Shown in pieces: positions 1-7,687 of a DNA stretch of 64,000 nucleotides. A program made the position numbers and the translations under genes. How positions within the stretch are numbered: the stretch's first letter is position 1; each line of letters starts with the position of its first letter. The DNA lies in contig NZ_CP040676.1 in the NCBI RefSeq assembly GCF_005960665.1, forward strand, positions 1,064,501 to 1,128,500, given 5' to 3'. This DNA comes from Exiguobacterium mexicanum. Its GTDB lineage: Bacteria; Bacillota; Bacilli; Exiguobacteriales; Exiguobacteriaceae. The notes below the pieces were generated by a model that saw only the letters and a list, made by a program, of their open reading frames with translations, was not told the DNA's origin and did not search any database.

Positions 1-219
1 TAGTTTCAATTGGCCGACCGGGATGTTACGGGCGCCGACGATGTGGCCTCCCTTATACTCGTTCGGTTCACGGACGTCGATCAATTGTCCTTTACGGAGC
101 GACGCACGAAACTCTTCTTGTTTCATTTTCTTCAAACCGCGTGCCGGCAAGAAACGCCAGACGATGTATGCGATGAGCGCAGCCCATAGGATGATGACGA
201 GGATAGTTTCGATTCCCAT
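1..219 (-). CDS. Rhodanese-like domain protein, YqhL type (3' end cut off)
   Basis: The gene runs off the left edge of the window; 73 N-terminal codons are visible. The start is the ATG at 219. An N-terminal membrane segment (about residues 3-18, ILVIILWAALIAYIVW) is followed by the beginning of a rhodanese domain, with the typical LIDVREPNEYKGGHIVGARN stretch near residues 47-66. The catalytic cysteine would lie beyond the edge. B. subtilis has a membrane-anchored rhodanese, YqhL, next to mntR, and the same neighbour is present here on the opposite strand. Rhodaneses move sulfane sulfur; the substrate of this one is not known. Confidence 0.85.
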   Translation of the reverse strand, partial: MGIETILVIILWAALIAYIVWRFLPARGLKKMKQEEFRASLRKGQLIDVREPNEYKGGHIVGARNIPVGQLKL

Positions 220-383
220 TGATGTTCTCCCTTTCTCTATTAAGTTTCACCAACATCCATTATAAAGAATATAAGGTCATGAGACAATGATTGACTGATG
301 GATTTACCCGTTCTGCTTTCGGTTTCTAGGTGGTTGCGTTAAAATAGAGGTTGCAGAACGGAACATAAGGGGAGGCTACGCCC

Positions 384-812
384 ATGCCGACACCGAGTAT
401 GGAAGATTACTTAGAACGAATTTATTTGCTAATGGTCGAGAAAGGATACGCCCGCGTGTCCGATATCGCCGAACATTTAGGGGTGCATCCCTCCTCTGTC
501 ACGAAAATGGTGCAAAAGCTCGACCGGGAAGACTATTTGATTTATGAGAAATATAGAGGACTCATGTTGACGAAAAAAGGTCAAAAAATCGGGAAACGAC
601 TCGTCGAGCGTCATGCGATGCTCGAATCATTTTTACGTTTGATTGGTGTCGACGAGGCCCATGTCTACGAGGACGTCGAAGGGATCGAGCACCATTTGAG
701 CTCGAACACGCTTGACTGCATGACCCAGTTCGTCGAATTTTTTGATGATAAGCCCGAACTGATGGCCCAGTTTCGCGCGTTTCAAGAACTGAATACGAAC
801 GACGATGAGTGA
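384..812 (+). CDS. mntR: Manganese-responsive DtxR-family repressor MntR
   Basis: The 142-residue protein matches Bacillus MntR in length and nearly residue for residue in the N-terminal winged helix ([10 protein letters not shown] near 38-47). All metal ligands known for MntR are present at their usual numbers: Asp8, Glu11, His77, Glu99, Glu102 and His103. MntR binds Mn2+ in the cytoplasm and represses Mn importers such as MntH and MntABCD, and activates exporters. A GGGGAGG ribosome site lies 10 bases before the ATG. It is transcribed away from the rhodanese gene and ends in its own terminator, as in other Bacillales. No importer gene lies nearby. Confidence 0.95.
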   Translation: MPTPSMEDYLERIYLLMVEKGYARVSDIAEHLGVHPSSVTKMVQKLDREDYLIYEKYRGLMLTKKGQKIGKRLVERHAMLESFLRLIGVDEAHVYEDVEGIEHHLSSNTLDCMTQFVEFFDDKPELMAQFRAFQELNTNDDE

Positions 813-820
813 GTCTAGAT

Positions 821-859
821 GACCGCGACCGATGAATCGATTCGGGAGCGGTCTTTTTT
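821..859 (+). terminator. Rho-independent terminator of mntR
   Basis: The arms GACCGC (821-826) and GCGGTC (848-853) pair perfectly, with an inner CCGA/TCGG pairing, and are followed at once by a run of six T. Confidence 0.8.
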
Positions 860-960
860 ATCAAAACGCCTCTAGAACCGAACGATAAAACGTTTTAATT
901 GAATTTTAGTCTGTTTTTGAGTTGTTTTTGTGATAGAATGGGTGCTGGTAAGAATGATAA

Positions 961-986
961 GGGGGTGACGGCGAACAATCGCCGAC
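961..986 (+). promoter_or_regulatory. Displaced ribosome site of hpt with a hairpin in the spacer
   Basis: The only good Shine-Dalgarno sequence, GGGGGTGA at 961-968, lies about 19 bases from the ATG at 987, much too far for normal initiation. Between them sits a perfect hairpin, GGCGA (970-974), loop ACAA, TCGCC (979-983). Folding it would shorten the effective spacer to about 4 bases. No in-frame start lies closer to the ribosome site: a TGA at 966 closes the frame. Confidence 0.55.
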
Positions 987-1517
987 ATGATGGATATTCA
1001 AATCAAAGGGACACTGTTTGACGAAGCACAAATCAAACAGCGCGTGGCGGAACTCGCTGAACAAATCGAACGGGATGCGGCCGGGACACCAATCGTCCTC
1101 GTGGCCGTCTTGAAAGGGTCGCTCGTCTTTGCGGCTGATTTGATGAGACAGATGACGGGCAGTGTCCAACTTGATACGGTGGCGACGTCTTCTTATGGGA
1201 AGAAATCGACTTCGAGCGGGAACGTCCAACTCCGGAAAGATTTAGACCTCGATGTCGAAGGGAAGTACGTCGTCATCATCGAAGACATCATCGACACGGG
1301 ACAGACGCTTAAATTCTTGTGTCAGCATATGACGTTACATCAACCGGGGCAATTGAAGATTTGTACACTTCTCGACAAGCCGGCCCGCCGACTCGTCACG
1401 CTCGACGCCGATTACGTCGGCTTCGAGATCCCGGATGAGTTCGTCATCGGGTACGGTATCGACTACGCCGAACAGTATCGCAATCTACCGTATATCGGTT
1501 TCGTCGAAACGGACTGA
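987..1517 (+). CDS. hpt: Hypoxanthine phosphoribosyltransferase (stand-alone copy)
   Basis: The 176-residue protein is a complete type I phosphoribosyltransferase. It carries the PRPP-binding motif IIEDIIDTGQTL (about residues 97-108), the VLKGSL loop near 41-46 and the conserved C-terminal DYAEQYRNLPYIG segment. It converts hypoxanthine or guanine plus PRPP to IMP or GMP in purine salvage. In Bacillus the usual hpt gene lies between tilS and ftsH, not beside mntR; here the gene is monocistronic with its own terminator, so it may be a second copy or a relocated one. The window cannot decide between these. Substrate preference is inferred from the family. Its translation signal is unusual (see the separate entry). 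Confidence 0.88.
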   Translation: MMDIQIKGTLFDEAQIKQRVAELAEQIERDAAGTPIVLVAVLKGSLVFAADLMRQMTGSVQLDTVATSSYGKKSTSSGNVQLRKDLDLDVEGKYVVIIEDIIDTGQTLKFLCQHMTLHQPGQLKICTLLDKPARRLVTLDADYVGFEIPDEFVIGYGIDYAEQYRNLPYIGFVETD

Positions 1518-1537
1518 CTTCCGAATCACGACAAAAA

Positions 1538-1574
1538 ACGAACCAGGTCGCCCGTGGCGATCTGGTTCGTTTTC
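1538..1574. terminator. Bidirectional terminator between hpt and yqhP
   Basis: A long near-perfect hairpin (ACGAACCAGGTCGCC / GGCGATCTGGTTCGT, one G-T pair) has a T run on each side, so it can end both hpt on the plus strand and the yqhQ-yqhP unit on the minus strand. Confidence 0.85.
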
Positions 1575-1986
1575 ACATGTTCGCTTTCTTTTTCTTCTTG
1601 CCTTTCTTCCCCTCGATGACGGTGAGGTGAGGGGCGTCGCTACGATGCGTCGAACGAGCCGGGCGCTTCGAGAGTTTCGTCACGTTTGAACCAGGTTTCG
1701 CTTTCTTTTTCGTCGTCGCGGACGGTTTCACTTTAGGGTTCGCACCGGGACGTTGCATCCGTTTTTTGGAAGCCTGAGCGGTCTTCCGGTACCGCATATC
1801 CTCGGCTGAGATTTTAGGAGCCATGAACACACGATAAATCACATAGAAGATTAACCCGAAAATACCGATGAAGAGCAACTGTCTGAACAAGCGACCGGGG
1901 TCGGTCGCGAGCATATGTCCGACTCCGATGAAGCCTAAGATGAACACGATCGTGGCAGCGGTCGTACCGATTCTTTGTCTGATCAT
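1573..1986 (-). CDS. yqhP: YqhP / SA1362-family small membrane protein
   Basis: The 137-residue protein has two predicted membrane helices (about residues 8-26 and 35-54) and then a strongly basic tail rich in Lys and Arg, ending in a lysine cluster. This arrangement matches the uncharacterised Bacillales YqhP/SA1362 family; the function is unknown. An AGGAGG site lies 8 bases before the ATG. It follows yqhQ by 16 bases on the same strand, as in B. subtilis, so the two are probably one transcript. The basic tail might contact nucleic acid or membrane phospholipid; that is only inference. Confidence 0.75.
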   Translation of the reverse strand: MIRQRIGTTAATIVFILGFIGVGHMLATDPGRLFRQLLFIGIFGLIFYVIYRVFMAPKISAEDMRYRKTAQASKKRMQRPGANPKVKPSATTKKKAKPGSNVTKLSKRPARSTHRSDAPHLTVIEGKKGKKKKKANM

Positions 1987-2002
1987 GGTGCTTTCCTCCT
2001 CT

Positions 2003-2947
2003 TTATCCCTCTCTTTGCGCGGCCGGTTGACCTAGTTCTGAACGTTCCCATGTTTCGAAAGCCTCGATGGCGACGCGGATTTGCTCATCGTTTGGTTCAC
2101 GCGTCGTCAACAGCTGTAGCGATAGTCCCGGCTTGCCGAGGACGGATAGGAAGCGATGTTCACGAAAACGGTTTGTGAATTGGAGCACCTCGAACGAGAT
2201 GCCGATGACCACCGGTAACAAGGCGATGCGGCTGACGAGTCGGACCCAGAGCGGATCGATCGGGACGACCATATAGACGCCGATGCCAACGAAAACGGTG
2301 AACAGGATGAAGCTTGACCCACAGCGATAGTGGAGGCGTGAGCTCGAGCGGACGTTGTCGACGGTGATCGGTCGTCCGGACTCATAACAGTTGATGACCT
2401 TGTGTTCAGCGCCGTGATATTGAAACACGCGTCGAATGAGCGGTGTCAAGGAAATCAAATAGAGGTAACTGAGCAGCAATACTAATTTTATTCCCCCTTC
2501 GAGGAGGTTTTGAATCACGTGACCGGACAATGCGGGCACACTTTGGAACATGGCGGCGAGCAGGGCCGGTGTGACGTTAAAAATGAGCTTGCCGAACACG
2601 TACGAGATGATCCCGACGACCGCGATCATGATGACCATCAAGATGTTCTGTTTCTTCTCATCCGGTTTCGTCGCCTCGTCCTCGCTCGGATCGACGTCAT
2701 AGCGGTCACTGGCGAAGTTCATGTGGGCGGAACCGTTTTTGAGCGATTCGTATAAGGCGACCACGCCGCGCAGGAACGGGACTTTCTTTAACGATTGGAC
2801 CCAGGGGACGAGGATGCGAGGTTGCTCGAACGTCTCGATGGATCCGTCCTTCCGGCGGATTGCCGAGGCACTCTCGGTGCGTCCTTGAAACATGACGCCT
2901 TCCACAAGCGCTTGCCCTCCAACGGGGATCAGTGGTTTAGTTTTCAT
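2003..2947 (-). CDS. yqhQ: YqhQ, DUF1385 membrane protein
   Basis: The protein (314 residues from the ATG at 2947, preceded by GAGGAA) begins with the hallmark GGQALVEGVMFQGR and contains the family signature YHGAEHKVINCYE near the middle, with about four membrane segments (IVGIISYVFGKLIF, IKLVLLLSYLYLISL, FILFTVFVGIGVYMV and IALLPVVIGISFEV). DUF1385 proteins are widespread and may bind metal through their His/Glu motif, but no reaction is established. An upstream in-frame ATG at 2998 has no ribosome site. The gene is divergent from aroQ and leads the yqhQ-yqhP unit. Confidence 0.88.
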   Translation of the reverse strand: MKTKPLIPVGGQALVEGVMFQGRTESASAIRRKDGSIETFEQPRILVPWVQSLKKVPFLRGVVALYESLKNGSAHMNFASDRYDVDPSEDEATKPDEKKQNILMVIMIAVVGIISYVFGKLIFNVTPALLAAMFQSVPALSGHVIQNLLEGGIKLVLLLSYLYLISLTPLIRRVFQYHGAEHKVINCYESGRPITVDNVRSSSRLHYRCGSSFILFTVFVGIGVYMVVPIDPLWVRLVSRIALLPVVIGISFEVLQFTNRFREHRFLSVLGKPGLSLQLLTTREPNDEQIRVAIEAFETWERSELGQPAAQREG

Positions 2948-3048
2948 GGCGTTTCCTCGATTCCTACAGTTATATAGTTGAATTATACCGTGATTCACCT
3001 AAAAAACGAAACCACATGAACGTCAATTGTCGCTACAACCGTTAAATT

Positions 3049-3057
3049 TGTTACAAT
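3049..3057 (+). promoter_or_regulatory. Extended -10 promoter of aroQ-pepQ
   Basis: TGTTACAAT forms an extended -10 (TGn plus TACAAT). It predicts a start near 3064, just upstream of the ribosome site and GTG of aroQ, and so argues against a TTG start at 3067. No convincing -35 is visible. Confidence 0.5.
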
Positions 3058-3090
3058 AGAGGCGACTTGACGAACAGGGGGGGAAGACTT

Positions 3091-3528
3091 GTGCACATAC
3101 TCGTCTTGAATGGGCCGAATTTGAATCTACTCGGGAGACGTGAACCGGACGTATATGGTGACGTCTCGTTGAAGGGACTGACGGCGGAGCTGTTGCTCGC
3201 CGCGCCAGATGACGTCGAGTTGACGTTCGTCCAATCCAACCATGAAGGCGAACTGATCGACGCGCTACACGAAGCGTACGATTATGTGGGGGTCATCTTC
3301 AACGCCGGGGCGTATACACATACGTCAATCGCGCTTCGAGATGCCATCGCCGCCATCAAGGCCCCGGTCGTCGAAGTACATATCTCGAACGTGCATGCAC
3401 GAGAGTCGTTTCGTCATGAATCCAAGCTCGCCGGCGTCTGTCTCGGCGTCATCAGCGGCTTCGGGTTGACGAGTTACACGCTCGCGTTGCAGGCGCTGAT
3501 CGAACATTGGAGGAATCGACATGATTGA
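3091..3528 (+). CDS. aroQ: Type II 3-dehydroquinate dehydratase
   Basis: The 145-residue protein is a typical class II dehydroquinase: LNGPNLNLLGRREPDVYG at the N-terminus holds the catalytic Arg and Tyr, QSNHEGELID follows near residue 49, and the substrate-binding VEVHISNVHARE region is near 94. It removes water from 3-dehydroquinate in the shikimate pathway. The start is the GTG at 3091 because the AGGGGGGGA site lies just before it. It overlaps the next gene by 8 bases, so translation is probably coupled. B. subtilis has the same order (yqhS-yqhT-efp). Confidence 0.93.
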   Translation: MHILVLNGPNLNLLGRREPDVYGDVSLKGLTAELLLAAPDDVELTFVQSNHEGELIDALHEAYDYVGVIFNAGAYTHTSIALRDAIAAIKAPVVEVHISNVHARESFRHESKLAGVCLGVISGFGLTSYTLALQALIEHWRNRHD

Positions 3529-4591
3529 ACGGGTCAACAAACTGCAAGCTCAGCTAGAAGCGAACGGAATTGACGGATTGCTCGTGACGAAACGGGAGAA
3601 CATCCGCTACTTGTCGGGGTTCACCGGGTCGAGTGGCGTCCTTGTGATCACGCCAAAGTCGGCGAGCTTCATCACCGACTTCCGCTACACGGAACAGGCC
3701 GCGAGCCAAGTGAAAGGGTTCGACATCATTGAACACAAGACATCGCTCATCAAGTCGGTCGCAGAAGTCGTGGACCGGGAAGCGGTCGCACGCCTCGGTA
3801 TCGAGCAAGATGACATGACGGTCGGGCAATTCCGGACGTATGAAAAAGACGTCAACGCCGAACTCGTCGAGACATCAGGCATCGTCGAAAAGCTACGCTT
3901 GATTAAGGATGAGTCAGAGATTAAGATAATGAAGGAAGCTGCGGCGATTGCGGATGCGGCGTTCACCCATATCCAGTCGTTTATCCGCCCGGGCCGGACA
4001 GAGAAAGAGGTCGCGAATGAACTCGAGATGTTCATGCGTGCTCAAGGAGCCGACTCGTCGTCGTTTGATATGATCGTTGCATCGGGCCATCGCTCGGCAT
4101 TGCCGCACGGTGTGGCCAGTGATAAGGTCATCGAGGCAGGCGAACTCGTGACACTCGACTTCGGGGCTTACTATCAGGGGTACTGCTCGGACATCACGCG
4201 CACGCTCGCCGTCGGAGAGATCTCAGACGAGTTGCGCAACATCTATGATACAGTACTCCGCGCACAACTCGCGGGTGTCGAAGGCACGAAAGCCGGGATC
4301 ACGGGAATCGAGGCGGACGCGTTGACGCGTGATGTGATCAAAGAAGCCGGTTATGGTGAGTACTTTGGGCATTCGACGGGACACGGTCTCGGCATGGAAG
4401 TCCATGAGGCGCCAGGGCTGTCATTCCGTTCGGAGACGGTGCTTGAACCGGGGATGGTCGTCACGGTCGAACCAGGCATCTACATCGCCGGAATCGGCGG
4501 ATGTCGCATCGAGGACGATATCGTCATCACTGAGACTGGCAATTTCCGTCTCACGCAGTCGCCAAAAGAGTTAATTACGATTGAGGCTTGA
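3521..4591 (+). CDS. M24-family Xaa-Pro aminopeptidase/dipeptidase (YqhT type)
   Basis: The 356-residue protein has a creatinase-like N-terminal domain (1-125) and a pita-bread catalytic domain. The five metal ligands of the M24 family are visible: Asp in VTLDFGAYY, Asp in CSDITRT, His in GHSTGHGLG, Glu in VTVEPGIYI and Glu in GCRIEDDIVI. It should release the N-terminal residue from X-Pro peptides in the cytoplasm. Sitting directly upstream of efp, the factor that rescues ribosomes stalled on polyproline, gives a loose proline theme, but that is inference. It overlaps aroQ by 8 bases. Confidence 0.9.
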   Translation: MIERVNKLQAQLEANGIDGLLVTKRENIRYLSGFTGSSGVLVITPKSASFITDFRYTEQAASQVKGFDIIEHKTSLIKSVAEVVDREAVARLGIEQDDMTVGQFRTYEKDVNAELVETSGIVEKLRLIKDESEIKIMKEAAAIADAAFTHIQSFIRPGRTEKEVANELEMFMRAQGADSSSFDMIVASGHRSALPHGVASDKVIEAGELVTLDFGAYYQGYCSDITRTLAVGEISDELRNIYDTVLRAQLAGVEGTKAGITGIEADALTRDVIKEAGYGEYFGHSTGHGLGMEVHEAPGLSFRSETVLEPGMVVTVEPGIYIAGIGGCRIEDDIVITETGNFRLTQSPKELITIEA

Positions 4592-4620
4592 GTCTCAGCT
4601 CATCTTAGGAGGAAATCAAC

Positions 4621-5187
4621 ATGGTATCAGTTAACGATTTAAAAACAGGCTTAACGGTCAAAACGTCGGACGGATCGATTTGGCAAGTCATCGAATTCCA
4701 ACACGTCAAGCCGGGTAAAGGCGCGGCTTTCGTTCGTACGAAGATGCGTAACTTGCGCACGGGGGCGATTCAAGAGACGACGTTCCGTGGCGGCGAGCGC
4801 ATCGAGCGTGCCCACATCGAACGTAAACGTATGCAGTACCTCTACCCGATGGGCGACACGTACGTGTTCATGGACACAGAGTCGTATGAGCAGCTCGAAC
4901 TCACGGGCGAGCAAGTGAAAGCGGCGCTCCCGTACATGCTTGAAAACATGGAAGTGAGCATCGCTGACTACGATGGCGAGATTCTCGGCATCGAGCTCCC
5001 GACGACGGTCGTCTTGACGATTGTCGAGGCCGATCCAGGCGTCAAAGGTGACACGGCATCGAACGTGAAGAAAAATGCGACGGTCGAAACGGGCCACATC
5101 ATTCAAGTGCCGCTCTTCATCGAGCCAGGCGAAAAAGTAACGGTCGACACGCGCACAGGCGAGTTCACGGGCCGCTATAACGGGTAA
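4621..5187 (+). CDS. efp: Translation elongation factor P
   Basis: The 188-residue protein has the three-domain EF-P length. The modified-lysine loop reads KPGKGAAF with the tip lysine at position 33, one residue later than Lys32 of B. subtilis because of a one-residue insertion near 17. The KPGKGA loop is the Bacillus type that carries 5-aminopentanol, not the beta-lysyl type. EF-P promotes peptide bonds between consecutive prolines. The start has TAGGAGGAAATCAAC before the ATG, and the gene ends in a strong terminator. It follows pepQ by 29 bases. Confidence 0.97.
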   Translation: MVSVNDLKTGLTVKTSDGSIWQVIEFQHVKPGKGAAFVRTKMRNLRTGAIQETTFRGGERIERAHIERKRMQYLYPMGDTYVFMDTESYEQLELTGEQVKAALPYMLENMEVSIADYDGEILGIELPTTVVLTIVEADPGVKGDTASNVKKNATVETGHIIQVPLFIEPGEKVTVDTRTGEFTGRYNG

Positions 5188-5190
5188 GGC

Positions 5191-5226
5191 AAAGGGTGTC
5201 CATTCTTCGGAATGGGCCCTTTTTTT
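5191..5226 (+). terminator. Terminator after efp
   Basis: AAAGGGTGTCCATTC pairs with GAATGGGCCCTTT around a TTCG tetraloop and is followed by a run of T. Confidence 0.85.
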
Positions 5227-5230
5227 GTCG

Positions 5231-5259
5231 TTGCATTCACTGGTCTGACCAGTTATAGT
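5231..5259 (+). promoter_or_regulatory. Promoter of accB-accC with a perfect palindrome in the spacer
   Basis: A -35 of TTGCAT (5231-5236) and a -10 of TATAGT (5254-5259) are separated by exactly 17 bases. The spacer holds a perfect 15-base palindrome, ACTGGTCTGACCAGT (5239-5253), which fills the space between the two boxes and is placed to block RNA polymerase if a protein binds it. The regulator is not known to me. Confidence 0.7.
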
Positions 5260-5269
5260 AGAGTAGAGA

Positions 5270-5286
5270 TTAGTACCAGGTATAAA
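5270..5286 (+). promoter_or_regulatory. FapR-like operator downstream of the accB promoter
   Basis: TTAGTACCAGGTATAAA is an imperfect inverted repeat whose left arm matches the FapR consensus arm (TTAGTACC). It spans about +4 to +20 of the predicted accB transcript. The last 16 bases recur exactly inside buk (22295-22310). FapR is the malonyl-CoA-responsive repressor of lipid synthesis in Bacillales. Assignment to FapR is inference. Confidence 0.5.
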
Positions 5287-5300
5287 CAGGGGGTTATTTC

Positions 5301-5756
5301 ATGCAAATCGAACATATTAAAGAGCTGATCACAATGCTCGATCAGACGTCGGTCCACGAGCTGGAGCTCGAGACGTCAGAATTTAAACTATCATTGAAAA
5401 AAGAAGCGGCCCCGCAACTCGCCGCCCATCATACACCAGCCGCCCAAGCGGCGCCGGTCGCTGCACCTACACCGGCCGCTCAAACGGAGCAAGCAGTCAC
5501 ACCGGAAGCGGCCCCGAGCAACTTACGGACGATCACGTCGCCGATGGTCGGGACGTTCTATTCGCGCCCGGCACCGGACAAGGAGGCCTACGTCCAAGTC
5601 GGCGATCGCGTCGAAGCTGGACAAGTGGTCTGTATTTTAGAAGCGATGAAGCTGTTCAATGACGTCGAGGCGGAAATCAGCGGAGAAATCGTCGAGATGC
5701 TCGTCGCTGACGGCGATTTAGTCGAATATGGTCAAGCGCTCTTCAGCGTGAAGTGA
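5301..5756 (+). CDS. accB: Acetyl-CoA carboxylase biotin carboxyl carrier protein
   Basis: The 151-residue protein has an N-terminal dimerisation region (1-35), an Ala/Pro-rich linker (about 37-72) and a C-terminal biotinyl domain (75-151). The biotinylated lysine is Lys117 in EAMKLF, and the thumb region [13 protein letters not shown] is present. It carries carboxybiotin between AccC and AccAD, making malonyl-CoA, the first step of fatty acid synthesis. The spoIIIA operon, which separates efp and accB in Bacillus, is absent. It is followed after 7 bases by accC, and the two form an operon with its own promoter and terminator. Confidence 0.96.
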   Translation: MQIEHIKELITMLDQTSVHELELETSEFKLSLKKEAAPQLAAHHTPAAQAAPVAAPTPAAQTEQAVTPEAAPSNLRTITSPMVGTFYSRPAPDKEAYVQVGDRVEAGQVVCILEAMKLFNDVEAEISGEIVEMLVADGDLVEYGQALFSVK

Positions 5757-5763
5757 GGTGTCT

Positions 5764-7107
5764 ATGAAACTACTCATTGCAAACCGTGGAGAAATTGCGG
5801 TCCGGATCATCCGGGCCGCGAAAGAGTTGAACATTCCGACGGTCGCCGTCTTCTCCGAGGCCGACCGTGAAGCGCTACACGTCCGTCTCGCCGACGAGGC
5901 GTACTGCATCGGACCGAACCCGTCCAAAGACTCATACTTGAATATCCCGAACATCCTATCGGTCGCTTGTGCGGTCGATGCGACGATGATTCATCCGGGT
6001 TACGGTTTTTTGGCCGAAAACGCCGAATTCGCCGAGATGAGCGAGGCGTGCGGCATCCAATTCGTCGGACCGAGCAGTTATGCGATTCGGAAGATGGGCA
6101 TTAAAGACGAAGCGAAGCGAACGATGATCGAGTCGGGCGTTCCGGTCGTTCCGGGATCGAGTGGGGTCGTGACCGACGAGGAAGCGGTCGAACTCGCCCG
6201 TGAAATCGGTTATCCGGTCATCATCAAAGCGACGGCCGGAGGCGGAGGACGCGGAATCCGTGTCGCCTATGATGAGACAGAGCTTGTCAAAGGGCTCACG
6301 GATACTCGTAAAGAAGCGAAGCAGGCGTTCGGCAACGGCGACGTCTATCTCGAGAAGTACATCGAGTCGTTCCGCCACGTCGAGGTGCAAGTGCTCGCCG
6401 ACCAGTACGGCAACGTCATCCATCTCGGAGAACGTGATTGTACGATTCAGCGCCGGATGCAGAAGCTGATCGAGGAGGCACCGTCGCCGGCGATCGATGA
6501 GGCGACGCGCCAAGCGATGGGAGATGCGGCCGTGAAAGCGGCCAAAGCGATCCGTTATTCTGGTGCCGGTACGATCGAGTTCATCTACGTCCCGGAGTCG
6601 AACGAGTTCTATTTCATGGAAATGAACACGCGAATCCAAGTCGAACATCCGGTCACCGAGATGATCACCGGCTTCGACCTCGTCCAAGCACAACTCGAGG
6701 TCGCGCTCGGTCATCCGCTCGCGATCAGTCAAGCCGACATCACGTTCAGCGGACACTCGATCGAGTGCCGCATCAACGCCGAGGACCCGTTTGCCGACTT
6801 CCGTCCGATGGCTGGGAAAATTGATCAGTACATCGTGCCGGGCGGTATGGGTGTCCGGGTCGACAGCGGTCTGTTCGCAGGCGCGGTCATCCCGCCGTTC
6901 TATGATTCGATGGTGGCGAAGTTGATCGTCCATGCCCCGACGCGGGAAGAGGCGATCGCGAAGATGCTTCGCGCGCTCGATGAGTTCACGGTATCGGGCA
7001 TTCATACGACGATTCCATTCCATCAACAAGTCATGGCGCACGAACGTTTCCGAGCGGGCGCGTTCGACACGAAATTTGTCGAAAAAGAAATGACGCTCAC
7101 AAAATGA
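5764..7107 (+). CDS. accC: Acetyl-CoA carboxylase biotin carboxylase subunit
   Basis: The 447-residue protein is a full ATP-grasp biotin carboxylase: [19 protein letters not shown] at the N-terminus, the glycine-rich ATP loop [12 protein letters not shown] near residue 159, and the metal- and biotin-site segment [16 protein letters not shown] near 284. It carboxylates the biotin of AccB with ATP and bicarbonate. The ATG at 5764 is preferred over the GTG at 5758 because GAGGTG overlaps the latter. The Bacillus neighbour yqhY (Asp23 family), normally between accC and nusB, is missing. Confidence 0.96.
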   Translation: MKLLIANRGEIAVRIIRAAKELNIPTVAVFSEADREALHVRLADEAYCIGPNPSKDSYLNIPNILSVACAVDATMIHPGYGFLAENAEFAEMSEACGIQFVGPSSYAIRKMGIKDEAKRTMIESGVPVVPGSSGVVTDEEAVELAREIGYPVIIKATAGGGGRGIRVAYDETELVKGLTDTRKEAKQAFGNGDVYLEKYIESFRHVEVQVLADQYGNVIHLGERDCTIQRRMQKLIEEAPSPAIDEATRQAMGDAAVKAAKAIRYSGAGTIEFIYVPESNEFYFMEMNTRIQVEHPVTEMITGFDLVQAQLEVALGHPLAISQADITFSGHSIECRINAEDPFADFRPMAGKIDQYIVPGGMGVRVDSGLFAGAVIPPFYDSMVAKLIVHAPTREEAIAKMLRALDEFTVSGIHTTIPFHQQVMAHERFRAGAFDTKFVEKEMTLTK

Positions 7108-7112
7108 ACCGT

Positions 7113-7152
7113 ACCAGGAAGCCCGAACATTATTTGGGCTTCCTGGTTTTTT
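7113..7152 (+). terminator. Terminator after accC
   Basis: A perfect 12-bp stem (ACCAGGAAGCCC / GGGCTTCCTGGT) is followed by six T. Confidence 0.92.
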
Positions 7153-7179
7153 GTACTGAATTTATGGAGGCTTTATGCT
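7151..7179 (+). promoter_or_regulatory. Candidate promoter of nusB
   Basis: TTGTAC (7151-7156) and TATGCT (7174-7179) are 17 bases apart, directly after the accC terminator. Each box differs from consensus at two positions. Confidence 0.4.
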
Positions 7180-7219
7180 AAACTATCACAATGAAAGCAT
7201 GCAAAAGGAGAGTATCTGA

Positions 7220-7603
7220 ATGAAACGTCATGAAGCACGAGAAAAAGCGATTCAAACGCTTTTTCAAATCGAAGTATCAAAACTTAAGGTGGACGAGGCC
7301 ATCGAATTCGCCCTCGACGGTATGGATTCGGATCCATTCTACGAACAACTCGTCGTTGAGACGTTAGAAAAGAAAGACGAAATTGACGAACTGCTCGTCG
7401 AAAACTTGAAAAACTGGAGACTCGATCGCCTCGGCAACGTCGAGCGGACGATTCTCCGCATGGCGACGTACGAGTTGCTCTATGTCGAGACGATTCCGGA
7501 CAAAGTGACGATCAACGAGGCGGTCGAACTCGCCAAGTCGTTCGCCGACGAAGAAGCGGCCAAGCTCGTCAACGGCGTCCTCGGCAACATTATTAAAGCG
7601 TAA
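7220..7603 (+). CDS. nusB: Transcription antitermination factor NusB
   Basis: The 127-residue protein matches NusB in length and pattern: MKRHEAREKAIQTLFQIE at the N-terminus, WRLDRLGNVERTILRMATYELLY in the second half, and the closing NEAVELAKSFADEEAAKLVNGVLG. NusB with NusE (S10) binds boxA RNA and supports rRNA transcription antitermination. A GGAGAG site lies before the ATG. It leads toward folD after an 84-base gap in which no clear terminator is visible, so nusB, folD, xseA, xseB and ispA may be one transcript, as in Bacillus. Confidence 0.95.
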   Translation: MKRHEAREKAIQTLFQIEVSKLKVDEAIEFALDGMDSDPFYEQLVVETLEKKDEIDELLVENLKNWRLDRLGNVERTILRMATYELLYVETIPDKVTINEAVELAKSFADEEAAKLVNGVLGNIIKA

Positions 7604-7687
7604 ACGAAGAGAGAGAAACGCGTCATACAAATAGAGAAGACACCACACCAACTACAGAGAAACCTAAGATAACGGGGGATGAGAGAG

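Noticed and set aside
3067-3090. Earlier TTG start for aroQ
   Set aside because: It lies almost at the predicted transcription start and upstream of the AGGGGGGGA ribosome site that serves the GTG at 3091.
4651-5106. 151-codon minus-strand frame opposite efp
   Set aside because: Antisense shadow of a universally conserved gene with no ribosome site.
5956-7041. 361-codon open frame on the minus strand opposite accC
   Set aside because: It is a mirror of accC's GC-rich third positions, has no ribosome site, and its product is a run of Arg, Asp and His without a recognisable fold.
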